Positions 1-9,822 of a DNA stretch of 64,000 nt are shown one piece after another. This DNA is from CAZYFH01 sp965249175 (GTDB lineage Bacteria; Acidobacteriota; Vicinamibacteria; Vicinamibacterales; UBA8438): assembly GCA_965249175.1 (NCBI GenBank), contig OZ252227.1:1054001-1118000 (forward strand), given 5' to 3'. Each line of letters opens with the position of its first letter. The stretch's first letter is position 1. The notes below the pieces were generated by a model. The model had not been told where the DNA came from and did not search any database. It worked only from the letters and a program-made list of their open reading frames with translations. The position numbers and the translations under genes are program-made.

Positions 1-39
1 GGCGGGCGCCGTCCGTCTCGACCTCGCTCTTCCGAATCA

Positions 40-1108
40 CTAGTGGACTGTCCCAGAGAAACGTTTTAGCATGGCAGGGTCGTCTTCTCTGCATGCCATT
101 ACCGGTCGCCGGGTTCGCTTGACTCCCACACAACGCACTGAGCTGGAGGAGATCGCGCACCCCGGCAGGCTCCCCGCGGGGTTCGTCCAGCGCGCCCGAC
201 TGATCCTCCTGTTGGGGCACGGGGTGTCGTACCGGACGATAGCCGCCAAGATCGATGTCTCGGAACCAACGATCGCCAAGTGGAAGGCCCGGTTTCTGCG
301 GGACGGCATCGCTGGCTTGGACACAAAGTATGCCGGCCGACCGGCGTCGACGCTGACGCCCCGCCTCCGGGCGCGCATCCTCAAGGCCACCGGCCGCAAG
401 CCGCGCGACGGGTCGACCCATTGGTCCTGCCGCAAACTGGCGAAGGAACTCGGGATCACCAAGAACCTGGTGCATCGCGTCTGGCGCGAAGCGAATCTGC
501 GGCCCCATCGGTTGGAGCGGTACAAGGCTTCGCCCGATCCTGATTTCGAGACCAAAGCCGCTGACATCCTCCGCCTCTACCTCGACCCGCCGCGCCATGC
601 GGCGATCTTCTGCGTGGATGAGAAGTCCGCCATTCAAGCGCTCGATCGCCGCGACCGCGTGCTGCCCTTACCGCCCGGCCGCGTGGAACGCCATGGGTTC
701 GAGTACAAGCGGCATGGCACTCTGTCGCTCTACGCGGCGCTGAACACGGAAACGGGAGCCGTCCACGGAAAGACCAGCCGCCGCCACACTAGTCAGGACT
801 TCGTGGACTTCTTGACCGAGGTCGTCGCGACGTGTGCGGTGGAGGCGTTCTTGGCGGCGCATCCCAACGTCACACTGCACTTCACCCCGACCTATGCCTC
901 CTGGCTCCACCAAGTCGAGCTCTGGTTCTCCAAGGTGCAGCGCGATGTCATCGCTCCGGCATCTTTACCTCCACAGCGGATCTCGCCCGGAAGCTACGCC
1001 GCTACATCACCGCCTATGGCAAGCGAGCTACGCCGTTTCGATGGAAGTACTCCAAACCCGAAGCGACGCATCCGCCATGCTAGATCTTTCTCTGGGACAG
1101 TCCACTAG
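40..1108 (+). mobile_element. IS630-family element, degenerate full-length copy
   Basis: The left end (TAGTGGACTGTCCCAGAGAA from base 41) and the right end are inverted repeats, and both edges read CTAG, as expected of IS630 elements that target TA. The element holds one transposase gene that is no longer functional. A lone copy of its left end lies inverted at 3150-3227, so two IS630 ends face each other around the ISL3 copy and the AT-rich gene. Confidence 0.85.
71..1108 (+). pseudogene. IS630-family transposase, internal deletion and frameshift
   Basis: The N-terminal HTH region and the first catalytic Asp (VDEKSAIQAL) are present. The frame then runs from TEVVATCA directly into VEAFLAAHPN. 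In this family a stretch containing the second catalytic Asp (normally VDNLSAHKT-like) lies between these two points, so about 20 residues are missing. The third motif (TYASWLHQVELWF) is intact, but near base 955 the reading moves to the +1 frame, where GIFTSTADLARKLRRYITAY continues the family C-terminus. Deletion plus frameshift make the enzyme inactive. The family comparison is from knowledge of IS630; the frame change is seen directly. Confidence 0.85.
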
Positions 1109-1193
1109 ACAAACGGCGAGATGATTAGCTGCTGAAGGAGGAATTGTCGCAGGCACATCTACGGGTTTAAATGTGTTGGCAGCCCTTAAAATT

Positions 1194-2642
1194 GGCTCTT
1201 CGTCGATTTGAGTACAGCGATCTGAGGTGATACCCGGCCGCCTGCGCGGGCCGCAATTGAGGTGGGCGGCCTGCTCGACGGCCTGGACGAAAGAACGCGA
1301 TCCCACTTGCACCGGACCACCCGGTGTTGTTCTCTCTTGATGTGCAACCAAGAAGGGAGGACACGTGGGATCGCAACGGGATTGTACCTGGATCTTGGGC
1401 TTGTCGGGCTTCCGAGTGGTGCGCGTCGAACGGGAGGACGACGGGGTGGAGAGTCGCCTGCGGTTGCAGTTGGAGCGGCGCGGGATACGGCGCTATGTGT
1501 GCAACGGCTGTGGACGCCGCACCGGCCGCGTGCGCGCCGCGCGCGAGCGGACGTGGGACGATCTGCCCTGGGCACGGCATCCGGTCACGTTGGTCTACCG
1601 GCAACGACGCGTGATCTGTCGCCACTGCGGGGTGCGCACGGAGCGGATCGAATTTGCCACCCCGAAGGCCCGGGTCACGCGCCGCTTGCGCCAGCAGATC
1701 GGCCTGGATTGCCAGTCGATGCCGACCAGCCACGCCGCCGTGCGGCACCGCGTCAGCTGGGGCAAAGCCCGGCGCGCCGAGACGGCCTTCTTGACCGAGT
1801 GGGATCGCACCCGCCGGAAACGGCGACCGCGGCACATCGGCCTCGATGAGGTGCAGCGCGGGAAGGGCCAGCGCTTCTGGACTGTCCTGTCGGATGTGGT
1901 GCGCGGCGAGGTCATGGGCTTGCGTCAGGATCGCACAACGACTACCGCCACGACCTTGCTCACGGAGGATCTCGACCCGCATCAGCGGGGCGCGATTCAC
2001 GCGGTGTGTACCGACATGCACCGGCCCTATCTCAATGCGGTCACGCAGGTGCTGCCGCAGGCCGACGTGGTGTTCGACAAATTCCATGTCCTCCAGCATG
2101 CGAGCGCCGCGCTCGACGAGGTCCGCCGCCAAGAGTTCTTCCGCGCCGGGGCCGTGATGCGTGCCCATGGGCGCGGGAAACGCTGGTTGCTGCTCCGGCG
2201 CTGGAAGACGGTCCGCGGCTCGAAGCGCCGGGAACTGCAGACGTTGTTTGCCGCGAATCGCCGGCTGTTCAAAGCCTGTCTCCTGCGCGAACAGCTCGAC
2301 CGCCTGTGGACGTATCGGACGCCGATGGGCGTGGGGCACTTCCTCATCGGCTGGGTGACCGCGTTGCGCTGGCAACGGCTCCCCGAGATGGAGCGCCTCG
2401 GCGCGTTCCTCGTTCGTCATCTCGAGGGCATCGCTGCCTACTGCTTCCACCCTGTTCGCTTCGGCGTGGTCGAATCGATCAACACGACCATCAAGGCGGT
2501 CCTCCGCCGCGCACGCGGTATGCAGAATGAACAACTGCTCTTGCTCAAACTGAAGTGGGCCACGGCTCATCCGATTCGATCGTCTCGCGACCTGGCGCGC
2601 TTCTTGAGCCTTCAACCCTTGTACTCAAATCGGTGAAGAGCC
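1194..2642 (+). mobile_element. ISL3-family element, copy 1 (1449 bp)
   Basis: Terminal inverted repeats GGCTCTTCGTCGATTTGAGTACA and the complement of GGCTCTTCACCGATTTGAGTACA bound the element. It is flanked by an exact 8-bp duplication, TTAAAATT, at 1186-1193 and 2643-2650, the size usual for ISL3. Two more copies of the same length lie at 10038-11486 and 11496-12944. Removing the element rejoins the sequence upstream of the YwqK-like gene at 2734. Confidence 0.95.
1365..2636 (+). CDS. ISL3-family transposase (copy 1)
   Basis: 423-residue DDE transposase that moves the surrounding element. Two Cys pairs (CNGCGRR near residue 46, CRHCGVR near 85) form the N-terminal zinc-ribbon of ISL3 enzymes. 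The catalytic triad is visible as D161 (IGLDEVQRGKG), D217 (VCTDMHRPY) and E370 (FGVVESINTT). The GTG start is preceded by AAGGGAGG at good spacing. The frame is uninterrupted and matches the other two copies, so it is probably functional and recently mobile. Confidence 0.95.
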   Translation: MGSQRDCTWILGLSGFRVVRVEREDDGVESRLRLQLERRGIRRYVCNGCGRRTGRVRAARERTWDDLPWARHPVTLVYRQRRVICRHCGVRTERIEFATPKARVTRRLRQQIGLDCQSMPTSHAAVRHRVSWGKARRAETAFLTEWDRTRRKRRPRHIGLDEVQRGKGQRFWTVLSDVVRGEVMGLRQDRTTTTATTLLTEDLDPHQRGAIHAVCTDMHRPYLNAVTQVLPQADVVFDKFHVLQHASAALDEVRRQEFFRAGAVMRAHGRGKRWLLLRRWKTVRGSKRRELQTLFAANRRLFKACLLREQLDRLWTYRTPMGVGHFLIGWVTALRWQRLPEMERLGAFLVRHLEGIAAYCFHPVRFGVVESINTTIKAVLRRARGMQNEQLLLLKLKWATAHPIRSSRDLARFLSLQPLYSNR

Positions 2643-2733
2643 TTAAAATTGCAAGACAATTCGGACCCAGTGGAGTTGTGGCAACAGTGGCTTGTGATAC
2701 CGACTTTATCAATTGTTTCCATAGGAGAATTAG

Positions 2734-3045
2734 ATGGCAAAAAAAAGAAAACACTACATGAAAAACAAAGGCGGAACATACAAAAATGGTCAGCGTATAT
2801 CCGAACAAAAAGGAAAGACACTAACCTACTACTTTCAGACGGGCGAGATCAAAGCCAAGGGGAAGTCTATAGATGGTGTAATGGAAGGCAAATGGATCTT
2901 TAACCGCGAGTCAGGACAACGTTGGGGGACCGGAAGCTTTAAAAACAATACAAAGCATGGCGAGTGGATCCGTTACGATAAAACAGGTACGAAAGAGTAC
3001 CACGTTAAATTTTCCAATGGAAAACAACTGGAAAAGTTACTTTAG
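2734..3045 (+). CDS. MORN/YwqK-like repeat protein
   Basis: A 103-residue Lys-rich protein made of about three short repeats of the type seen in MORN and YwqK proteins (YYFQTGEIKAKGK, GVMEGKWIFNRESGQ, KNNTKHGEWIRYDKTGT). The start ATG follows AGGAGA. The gene and its leader are clearly AT-richer than everything around them, with A-rich codons, which suggests transfer from another lineage. It lies between an ISL3 copy and a lone IS630 end. YwqK-like proteins are often annotated as antitoxins, but no toxin partner is visible and the function is unknown. Confidence 0.75.
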   Translation: MAKKRKHYMKNKGGTYKNGQRISEQKGKTLTYYFQTGEIKAKGKSIDGVMEGKWIFNRESGQRWGTGSFKNNTKHGEWIRYDKTGTKEYHVKFSNGKQLEKLL

Positions 3046-3149
3046 CGGAATTAGTCGACACGCACCTCCCCTGTAGCCACATCATATAGAGCATCCGCAG
3101 GCGGCGACGTGGCATCATGGGCCGCTGTGTCGGAGAACGGGCCTTACGT

Positions 3150-3227
3150 CGAACCCGGCGACCGGTAAATGGCATGCAGAGAAGACGACCCTGCCATGCT
3201 AAACGTTTCTCTGGGACAGTCCACTAG
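3150..3227 (-). mobile_element. Solo IS630 left end (remnant)
   Basis: The reverse complement matches bases 40-118 of the IS630 copy almost exactly up to GCCGGGTTCG and then diverges. It carries the terminal CTAG at 3224-3227, and its TAG supplies the stop codon of the neighbouring minus-strand membrane gene. No other part of this second copy survives here. Confidence 0.85.
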
Positions 3228-3673
3228 TGCACCGAGTCATCTGGGTGCTCGGTGCGCCCGAGCGCGAGCCACAACAACACGACGCCGAGCGGTAGTGCGA
3301 GCGGACCCTCGCTCCAGGTCCAGTCGGCCGGCATGCCCGCGTTGAGGTCGATCCACAACAGAACCGGTGCCAGGGCCACGATGGCTCCGGATAGCAGCAG
3401 GATGGCCGGCCGATAACGCGACACGTTGGTCGAAAAGAGCAGCGCCAGCATCCCCCCACCGGCGTAGAAAGCGGACAGCGAGCGTGCCAGGTACTCGGTG
3501 ATCGGCCCGCGCGGGAACGAGCCGAGCCCGAGCGATTCGTGGATGGCCGCCATCCATGGCGTCGGGATGAACACGAAGGGCAGCGCCAACAGCGTCATCC
3601 CGCCGAGGAGACGCAGCAACCAGACGAGCGCCGTGCGTCGTGAGCCGAGGATAAGGCGTCCGTGAGATGCCAT
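3224..3673 (-). CDS. Four-helix membrane protein, 3' end cut by IS630
   Basis: 149 residues with about four hydrophobic segments (starting LLGGMTLLALPFVFIP, LSAFYAGGGMLALLF, AILLLSGAIVALAPVLL, PLALPLGVVLLWLAL). It starts 6 bases after the stop of the AbgT-family gene, so the two probably form an operon. The stop codon lies in the IS630 terminus, so the natural C-terminus may be missing. I do not recognise the family; a companion membrane protein is a plausible guess only. Confidence 0.65.
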   Translation of the reverse strand: MASHGRLILGSRRTALVWLLRLLGGMTLLALPFVFIPTPWMAAIHESLGLGSFPRGPITEYLARSLSAFYAGGGMLALLFSTNVSRYRPAILLLSGAIVALAPVLLWIDLNAGMPADWTWSEGPLALPLGVVLLWLALGRTEHPDDSVH

Positions 3674-3679
3674 CGGTCA

Positions 3680-5212
3680 CTATTCGAGATAGAGTCCCGC
3701 GCCGGGGCCGACGGGGAGCCCGAGCAGCATCCAGACGACGAGCATAGCCGACCAGCACGCCATGAACACCACCGTATACGGGAGCATCGTGGCGACGACG
3801 GTACCGATCCCCGACGACTTGTCGTAGCGTTCGAAGAACGCGACGATCAGCGCGAAGTAGGACATCATCGGCGCGATGATATTCGAAGTGCTGTCGCCGA
3901 TCCGGTAGGCGGTCTGGGTCAGCTCCGGCGTATAGCCGAGCAACATGAACATCGGGACGAACACGGGCGCCATCACCGCCCACTTGGCGGACGCGCTCCC
4001 CATGAACAGGTTGATGACCGACGACAGGACCACGAAGCTGAGCATCAGCGGAATACCGCCCAACCCGGACGCGCGCAGCGTTTCGGCGCCCTTGACGGCC
4101 ATGATCAGGCCGAGATTGGTCCAGTTGAAGTACGCGACGAACTGCGCGGCGAAGAAGACCAGCACGAGGTAGGTGCCGAGCGTGCTGATCGTCTTGCCCA
4201 TGCCGTTCATCACGTCGGCGTCGCTCGAGAACTTGCCGGCGCCCACGCCGTACGCCACGCCGAGCCACGTCCCCCCGAGAAAGATGAACGCCACAATCCC
4301 AGACAGAAACGGGGAACGGAGCAGGCTGCCGGTGTCGGGATTTCGAAGGAACCCGTCGGCCGGCACGGTGCCCCAGAGCAGGACCGCCCCGAACAGCGCA
4401 CACGCGATGGCGGCGAAGCGCAGCCCCCGCCACTCCGAGGCGGAGAGGCGATCGAGAGCCTCCTGGCGTTCCTCTCCGCGGTAGACGCCGAGGCGGGGGA
4501 TGACGATGCGCTCCGTCACCCACGTCCCGGCGGTCGCGACGACGAACGTCGACGCCACCATGAAGAAGTAGTTGGCCGCCGGATTGACGCGATAGTCGTC
4601 CTGGACGATCCTCGCGGCTTCTTCCGACAGACCGGCGAGCAACGGGTCGATGGTACCGAGCAACAGGTTGGCGCTGTAGCCGCCCGACACGCCCGCGAAC
4701 GCCGCGGCCAGTCCCGCGATCGGGTGACGCCCCGCGCCGAGAAAGATGATGCCGCCGAGCGGCACCAGTAGGACGTAGCCGATCTCGCTGGCGGTGTTCG
4801 ATAGCACACCAGAGAGCACGATGACGAATGTCAGCAGACGCTTGGGGGCCGACAGCACGAGCAGACGCAGCGCCGCGCCGATGAGCCCGCTCGCCTCCAT
4901 GACGCCGATGCCGAGCATCGCGACCAGCACGGTTCCGAGCGGCGCGAAGCTCGTGAAATTCGTGACCATCTCGACGAGAATGCGATGGAGGCCGGCAATG
5001 GTCAGGAGACTGACAGGGCGAATCGTCTCGCCCGTTCCAGGATGGACGACCTCGAGGCCGGTGCTGGCGGCAATCCCGGACAGGACGACGATGACGCCGG
5101 CGAGGATCGCGAAGATCGTGGCCGGGTGCGGCAACGCGTTGCCGCCCCGTTCGACGGTCGCGAGAAAAACCGACGTCCAGTTGTTGAGAAAGGCCAGGCG
5201 TTTCGCCATCAC
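3680..5212 (-). CDS. AbgT-family transporter
   Basis: 510 residues, the usual AbgT length. The family (p-aminobenzoyl-glutamate uptake, and sulfonamide/antimetabolite efflux in some members) works in the inner membrane and is thought to be driven by the proton gradient. Visible signatures are the N-terminal LNNWTSVFLATVERGGNALP, the segment LSGVLSNTASEIGYVLLVPL, and the C-terminal YRIGDSTSNIIAPMMSYFAL block. About ten hydrophobic spans are present and no break is seen. The first codons are GTG-ATG (5212 or 5209). It is followed by a small membrane gene on the same strand. The substrate cannot be told from sequence. Confidence 0.93.
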   Translation of the reverse strand: MMAKRLAFLNNWTSVFLATVERGGNALPHPATIFAILAGVIVVLSGIAASTGLEVVHPGTGETIRPVSLLTIAGLHRILVEMVTNFTSFAPLGTVLVAMLGIGVMEASGLIGAALRLLVLSAPKRLLTFVIVLSGVLSNTASEIGYVLLVPLGGIIFLGAGRHPIAGLAAAFAGVSGGYSANLLLGTIDPLLAGLSEEAARIVQDDYRVNPAANYFFMVASTFVVATAGTWVTERIVIPRLGVYRGEERQEALDRLSASEWRGLRFAAIACALFGAVLLWGTVPADGFLRNPDTGSLLRSPFLSGIVAFIFLGGTWLGVAYGVGAGKFSSDADVMNGMGKTISTLGTYLVLVFFAAQFVAYFNWTNLGLIMAVKGAETLRASGLGGIPLMLSFVVLSSVINLFMGSASAKWAVMAPVFVPMFMLLGYTPELTQTAYRIGDSTSNIIAPMMSYFALIVAFFERYDKSSGIGTVVATMLPYTVVFMACWSAMLVVWMLLGLPVGPGAGLYLE

Positions 5213-5324
5213 GTGTCCGGTTGCAGGGCACCAACTCTGGACGGGGCTTCGCCCCGGACCGCCGCGGGCGCCGTGCTATCCTACGTGCCCGAACGCGGGA
5301 TGATCCACTCTCGAACCCGCCATC

Positions 5325-5750
5325 ATGAGCGAGACCGCGTTCTCCAAGGGCAGTGCCCCGAGCCAGCGGCTGGCGGCGAGTTCGGTTGGCGTCGATTTCG
5401 CCAGCCGCCACATCTTTCTCTGTTGCGACCAGACCAATCCGAAGTGCTGTGAGAGAGACGAGGGCTTGGCCTCGTGGGCATTTCTGAAACGACGTCTCAG
5501 GGAACTGGGGCTGTCAGAACGCGGCGGCGTGCTCCGATCCAAGGCGAATTGCCTGCGGGTGTGCGAAGGAGGCCCCATTGCCGTTGTCTATCCGGAGGGC
5601 GCCTGGTATCGCCGCTGCGGTCCCGAGGTGCTCGAGCGCATCATCCATGAACACCTCCTGCAGGGTCACGTGGTCGCGGACTACCTGATTTGCCAACAAC
5701 CCTTGGACGCACGGCTTGGCGCGGAGGACGCGACGTCGGCCCGAGAATGA
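5325..5750 (+). CDS. [2Fe-2S] ferredoxin-like protein (thioredoxin fold)
   Basis: 141 residues. The Cys pattern (HIFLCCDQTNPKCC, then SKANCLRVCEGGP followed by IAVVYPEGAWY) is that of the small thioredoxin-like [2Fe-2S] ferredoxins, a cytosolic electron carrier family. The stop codon overlaps the start of the next gene by ATGA (5747-5750), so it is probably translationally coupled to the DUF5916 protein. What that barrel protein would need from a cytosolic iron-sulfur protein is unclear; the overlap may be only positional. Confidence 0.8.
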   Translation: MSETAFSKGSAPSQRLAASSVGVDFASRHIFLCCDQTNPKCCERDEGLASWAFLKRRLRELGLSERGGVLRSKANCLRVCEGGPIAVVYPEGAWYRRCGPEVLERIIHEHLLQGHVVADYLICQQPLDARLGAEDATSARE

Positions 5751-7475
5751 GCAACGTAGCCCGACCAGTCGCCGTTCTGGCCCTCGCGCTCGTCGCGGTC
5801 ACTCACCCGCTCGCGTCACACGCTCAGCAATCGACGGCCGCGGCCGAAGTTGGCCGCGAGCTCACGCCGGCCGGGTATCCACTCGCGCGCGCGCGGCGGG
5901 TCGACGGCGTTCCCGCGATCGACGGTGACGTCCTGGGTGATCCGGCATGGGCCGACGCAACGCCTGCCACGGGGTTTCAACAAAACACCCCCGACGAGGG
6001 GCAGCCCGCGTCGGAGCGCACCGAGGTCTACGTCATCTATACCGACGACACCCTCTACTTCGGGATTGTCTGCTACGTTCGCGACGCGAGCACGATTATC
6101 GTGGCGGATAGCCGTCGCGATTCATCGCTGCAAGAAACCGACAGCTTTCAGATCATCCTCGACACCTATCAAGACCGCCAGAACGGCTTTATCTTCGGGA
6201 CGAATCCGGCCGGCGTCGAATACGACGGGCAGGTGACCAACGAGGGACAGGGGAGCGGGCGATCGGGGGGGTTCGTCCGGCGCTCCGGCGGTCGACAACA
6301 GCGGGGGTCGGGTGGCGGCTTCAACTTGAACTGGGACGGCGTGTGGCAGGTGGATGCCCAGGTCTCCGACATCGGATGGACGGCCGAGATCGCAATTCCC
6401 TTCCGGACGCTCCGGTATCCGACGGGCGAGGTGCAGACCTGGGGGGTGAACTTTCAACGCAACATCCGGAATCGAAACGAGGAAGCCTATTGGGCTCCGC
6501 TGCCGCGTCAGTTCAACCTGAACCGGCTGTCGCTCGCCGGCGAGCTTCGTGGGATCGAGGTGCCGCGACAGCGGAATCTCAAGGTCACGCCGTATGTGCT
6601 CGGCGAAGCGGTGCGGCGCGACCTGGCTACGACGACGACCGCGCTCGGCGATGTCGGTGCCGACCTGAAATACAGCGTGACGCCGAGCATGACGCTCGAC
6701 CTGACCTACAACACCGACTTCGCCCAGGTGGAGGTCGACGATCAGCAGATCAATCTGGACCGGTTTAACCTGTTTTTTCCGGAGAAGCGACCGTTCTTTC
6801 TCGAGAACGCCGGGCTCTTTTCGGTGGGGCAGCCTGGCCAGCTCGAGGTGTTCTTCAGTCGGCGCATCGGGATCGGTGCTAGCGGCGAGCAGATCCCGAT
6901 TCTGGGCGGTGGGAGGCTGTCCGGCAAGGTCGGTAGCAGCACGAACGTCGGCCTCCTGAACATGCAGACAGAGGCGGTGGGCTCGAGCGCCGCGGCGAAC
7001 AACGTCACCGTGGCACGCGTCCGGCAGGATTTCGCCAACCGCTCCAACGTCGGCGCGATGGTCGTGAACCGGTCGGCGACCGGGAGCCTCGCCGGCACCG
7101 ATGACTACAATCGGAGCTACGCGGCCGACGGGCGGCTGGGGATCGGGGAGAAGGTCACCGTTTCGGGTTTTGCGGCGGCGACCGAGACGCCCGGCGTCAA
7201 CACCGACACGCATGCCTACGCCGGTCTCGCCGACTTCGACTCCGCGCGATATCGGTTCGGCGGTGGCTTCTCGGAAGTCGCTCCGAACTTCAACCCCGAA
7301 GTGGGGTTCTATGCGAGACGCGGGTACCGCCGGATCGACGGGCGCTTTCGGACCGCGTTCCGGCCGGACAATTCCTGGGGGATCCACGAGCTGACCCCCC
7401 ATGCGAGCCACTACACGATCTTCAACTTCCATACCGGCCAGCAGGAAACGCAGTACACCCATCTCGACAGCAGCA

Positions 7476-8904
7476 GAGGGTGAGCTAATCTTAGTTGAAA
7501 ATTGAAACGGCTCCAGACCCTGTGGTGTGATGACGTTGCAAAAGACGGACATCACCCCACGAGAGAGAGGAGCCACGATGAGTGTCCTACGTGCTGTCAG
7601 GAAGCGCAAGAAAGTTCGCAAGCTGGGCTCGGTCAACATCATTCACCGCGAGGCCTACGCGGATCTGGAGCTGGACGCGAAGGTGGAGCTGATCCGCTCG
7701 CTGGTGCCCCTGGGCCTGATGCATGTGCAGGAGTTGCTCGACCAGGAGGTGACGGCGCTGGCGAGCGAGCGCTACGTCCGGAAGGACGCGTCGGTCGGTG
7801 GACGCCGTCACGGCAGTAACCCTGGGACGGTGGGTCTCGCGGGGCAGCGCGTGCCGATTCGCGTGCCCCGGATTCGTCGCCTCGCAGGGAGCGAGATTCC
7901 GCTGCGGTCGTATGCGGCGTTGCATGACGACCGCGAGGTGGACGACGCGCTGCTGCGACGGGTGCTCTACGGGATCTCGTGCCGCAACTACGCGGCGGCC
8001 GCGGCGGCGATTCCCGGGGCGATCGGGCTGTCGAGTTCGACGGTGTCCCGGGGGTTCATCCAGGCCAGCGCGGCGCAGCTACGGGCGTTCCAGGAGCGGG
8101 ACCTATCCGATGAGGACGTGGTGGCCGTGTTCCTGGACGGCAAGACGTTCGCTGACGCGACGATGGTCATCGCGCTAGGCATCACGCTGTCTGGGGAGAA
8201 ACGCTTCCTGGGCTTCGTCGAAACGGACACGGAGAACGCGACGGTGCTCACACCGTTCCTGCGGTCGTTGGTCGAGCGGGGCCTCGACCTCTCCCAGGGT
8301 GTGCTGGTCATCCTCGATGGCGGCAAGGGGCTCCGCACGGCCGTCCGGAAGGCCTTCCGGGGCCGGGCCCTGGTCCAACGGTGCCAGTGGCACAAGCGCG
8401 AGAACGTGGTGAGCTACCTGGCCAAGCACGAGCAGGCGGTGTGGCGTCAGCGTCTCCAGCGAGCGTACAACCGGCCGGACTACGACGAGGCCCTCGGTGC
8501 GCTCGAGACGCTCCACGGCGAGTTGGACGAGCGGAACCAGTCGGCGGCTGACAGCTTGGCGGAAGGCCTGGACGAAACCCTGACGTTACATCGATTGGGC
8601 GTGTACGGAGTGCTGGGCCGGTCGCTGAAGACGACGAACTGTCTGGAGTCGGTCAATGCGCTGGTCGAGGAACGCTGCGCGAAGGTAGATCACTGGCAGA
8701 GCTCGAGCCAACGCCACCGCTGGCTGGCGACCGCCCTCCTGGACATCGAACCGCGCTTACGAAGGGTGAGGGGCTACCGCCACCTTCCCACGCTTCGGGC
8801 CGCATTGAAGCGAGAACTGAAGATCGACACGACGACGTCGAAGAAGCAGGCCGCGTAAGCCATCGGGAGCCGTGGAGAGTTTCAACTAAGAATGGGCTTG
8901 ACTC
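7476..8904 (+). mobile_element. IS256-family element, copy 1 (1429 bp)
   Basis: The ends GAGGGTGAGCTAATCTTAG and the complement of GAGTCAAGCCCATTCTTAG share the core ATTCTTAGTTGAAA-type repeat. The 8-bp target duplication CAGCAGCA lies at 7468-7475 and 8905-8912. Copies 2 (18313-19741) and 3 (29025-30453) have the same length and the same ends with different duplications, which proves three separate insertions. Confidence 0.95.
7578..8858 (+). CDS. IS256-family transposase (copy 1)
   Basis: 426 residues counted from ATG 7578, which follows GAGAGAGGAGCC; upstream in-frame codons lack a ribosome-binding site. The Transposase_mut pattern is clear: D187 (VVAVFLDGKTFAD), D247 (VLVILDGGKG), the CQWHKRENV motif, and E357 (TNCLESVNALVEE). 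The frame is intact, so this copy could supply transposase to all three. Confidence 0.95.
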   Translation: MSVLRAVRKRKKVRKLGSVNIIHREAYADLELDAKVELIRSLVPLGLMHVQELLDQEVTALASERYVRKDASVGGRRHGSNPGTVGLAGQRVPIRVPRIRRLAGSEIPLRSYAALHDDREVDDALLRRVLYGISCRNYAAAAAAIPGAIGLSSSTVSRGFIQASAAQLRAFQERDLSDEDVVAVFLDGKTFADATMVIALGITLSGEKRFLGFVETDTENATVLTPFLRSLVERGLDLSQGVLVILDGGKGLRTAVRKAFRGRALVQRCQWHKRENVVSYLAKHEQAVWRQRLQRAYNRPDYDEALGALETLHGELDERNQSAADSLAEGLDETLTLHRLGVYGVLGRSLKTTNCLESVNALVEERCAKVDHWQSSSQRHRWLATALLDIEPRLRRVRGYRHLPTLRAALKRELKIDTTTSKKQAA

Positions 8905-9489
8905 CAGCAGCATGGAGTGGCGCAATGGAGCTAGGCTGGCGACCGCCTTCAACATGACGAAGGAGGGTGTGCTGGAGCCGTTCGAGATCTTCCCCGGTGT
9001 CGACGTGCCGGTCGACACCTATGCCCACAACGAGGCGCAGCTACGGTTCAATACCAACCGCGCAGCCCCGCTCAGCTTCGAGATCCGCGCGGTCGCTGGC
9101 GGGTTCTTCGGCGGCGAGCGAATGCAGGTGGGCCCACAAGTGAATATGCGCGTCGGCGAGACGATCAATGCGGAATTCGGGTGGGACCGGAACGACATCA
9201 CGCTGCCGAGCGGCGCCTTCGTGACCAACCTGACCCGCATGCGGGTCAACTATTCGTTCACGACTCGGATGTTCGTGCAAGCGCTGCTGCAGTACAACGA
9301 CCGCGACAATCTGTGGTCGTCGAACGTCCGCTTCGGGATGCTCTCGGACGCGAACACCGGCCTCTTCATCGTCTACAACGACATCCAGTACTTCGAAGAC
9401 ATCCTCGATCCTCGCCGCGTGACGCCGACTGGAACGGGCCGCACCCTCACGATCAAGTACAGCCAGGTCTTCGACGTCCTGGACTAAAT

Positions 9490-9706
9490 TGGAGTTGGCA
9501 ACGTGTGCCAGAATCCGACCGAGGGTCCGGACCTCTTCGGTCGGTTGGAAGCTATAGAGATCTTCCGGGACCAGCTCGGCCGTGGCGGTGATCGCCTGCT
9601 CCATGAATGAGTGAATACCGGCCAGTGACGAGACAACCTGACCGGAGGCAAGCGAAGGTGCTAGAGCGAAAAGACCGACGGCAGTGGCAATCATGTGCTT
9701 CTTCAT
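9490..9706 (-). pseudogene. DinB-like secreted protein, 5' part only
   Basis: Reads from a signal peptide (MIATAVGLFALAPSLASG) into a DinB-like helix (HSFMEQAITATAELVPEDLY, then FQPTEEVRTLGRILAHVAN) and is cut off next to the stop codon of the convergent DUF5916 gene at 9487. Only about 70 residues remain of a family usually 160-180 long. The frame stays open antisense to the DUF5916 gene, but that extension is not DinB. A junction produced by deletion is likely. Confidence 0.7.
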
Positions 9707-9822
9707 CGTGAGTCTCCGTAGTAGGGGGGTGAAACCACAATCTCCGCAGTGTGATCGCTATGAACGCGCGGCTCGCACGAAACGACGATCAGGATGCCCT
9801 ACTTGTTCCCTTTCCAATGCAA

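Larger units (their letters stand above)
5747..9487 (+). pseudogene. DUF5916/CBM9-like outer-membrane protein split by IS256
   Basis: Starts with a signal peptide (VAVLALALVAVTHPLASHA), then a CBM9-like beta domain (RVDGVPAIDGDVLGDPAW through WTAEIAIPFRTLRYP), then the DUF5916 barrel (FNLFFPEKRPFFLENAGLF). The frame runs to 7475, is interrupted by the 1429-bp IS256 element with an 8-bp duplication CAGCAGCA, and resumes at 8913 in the same frame (HLDSS then MEWRNGARLATAF) to a stop at 9487. Removing the element and one duplication restores a protein of roughly 770 residues. Related proteins sit in the outer membrane and are often co-encoded with uptake or hydrolysis functions; the true role is unknown. 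Confidence 0.9.

Noticed and set aside
2734..3045. YwqK-like gene as half of a toxin-antitoxin pair
   Set aside because: No adjacent toxin gene: one side is ISL3 DNA and the other is an IS630 end. The antitoxin label for this family is weakly founded.
3237..5411. A 724-codon minus-strand frame over the transporter region
   Set aside because: It overlaps the AbgT gene in another frame of the same strand, is dominated by Arg and has no start signal; the 510-residue frame is a clear transporter.
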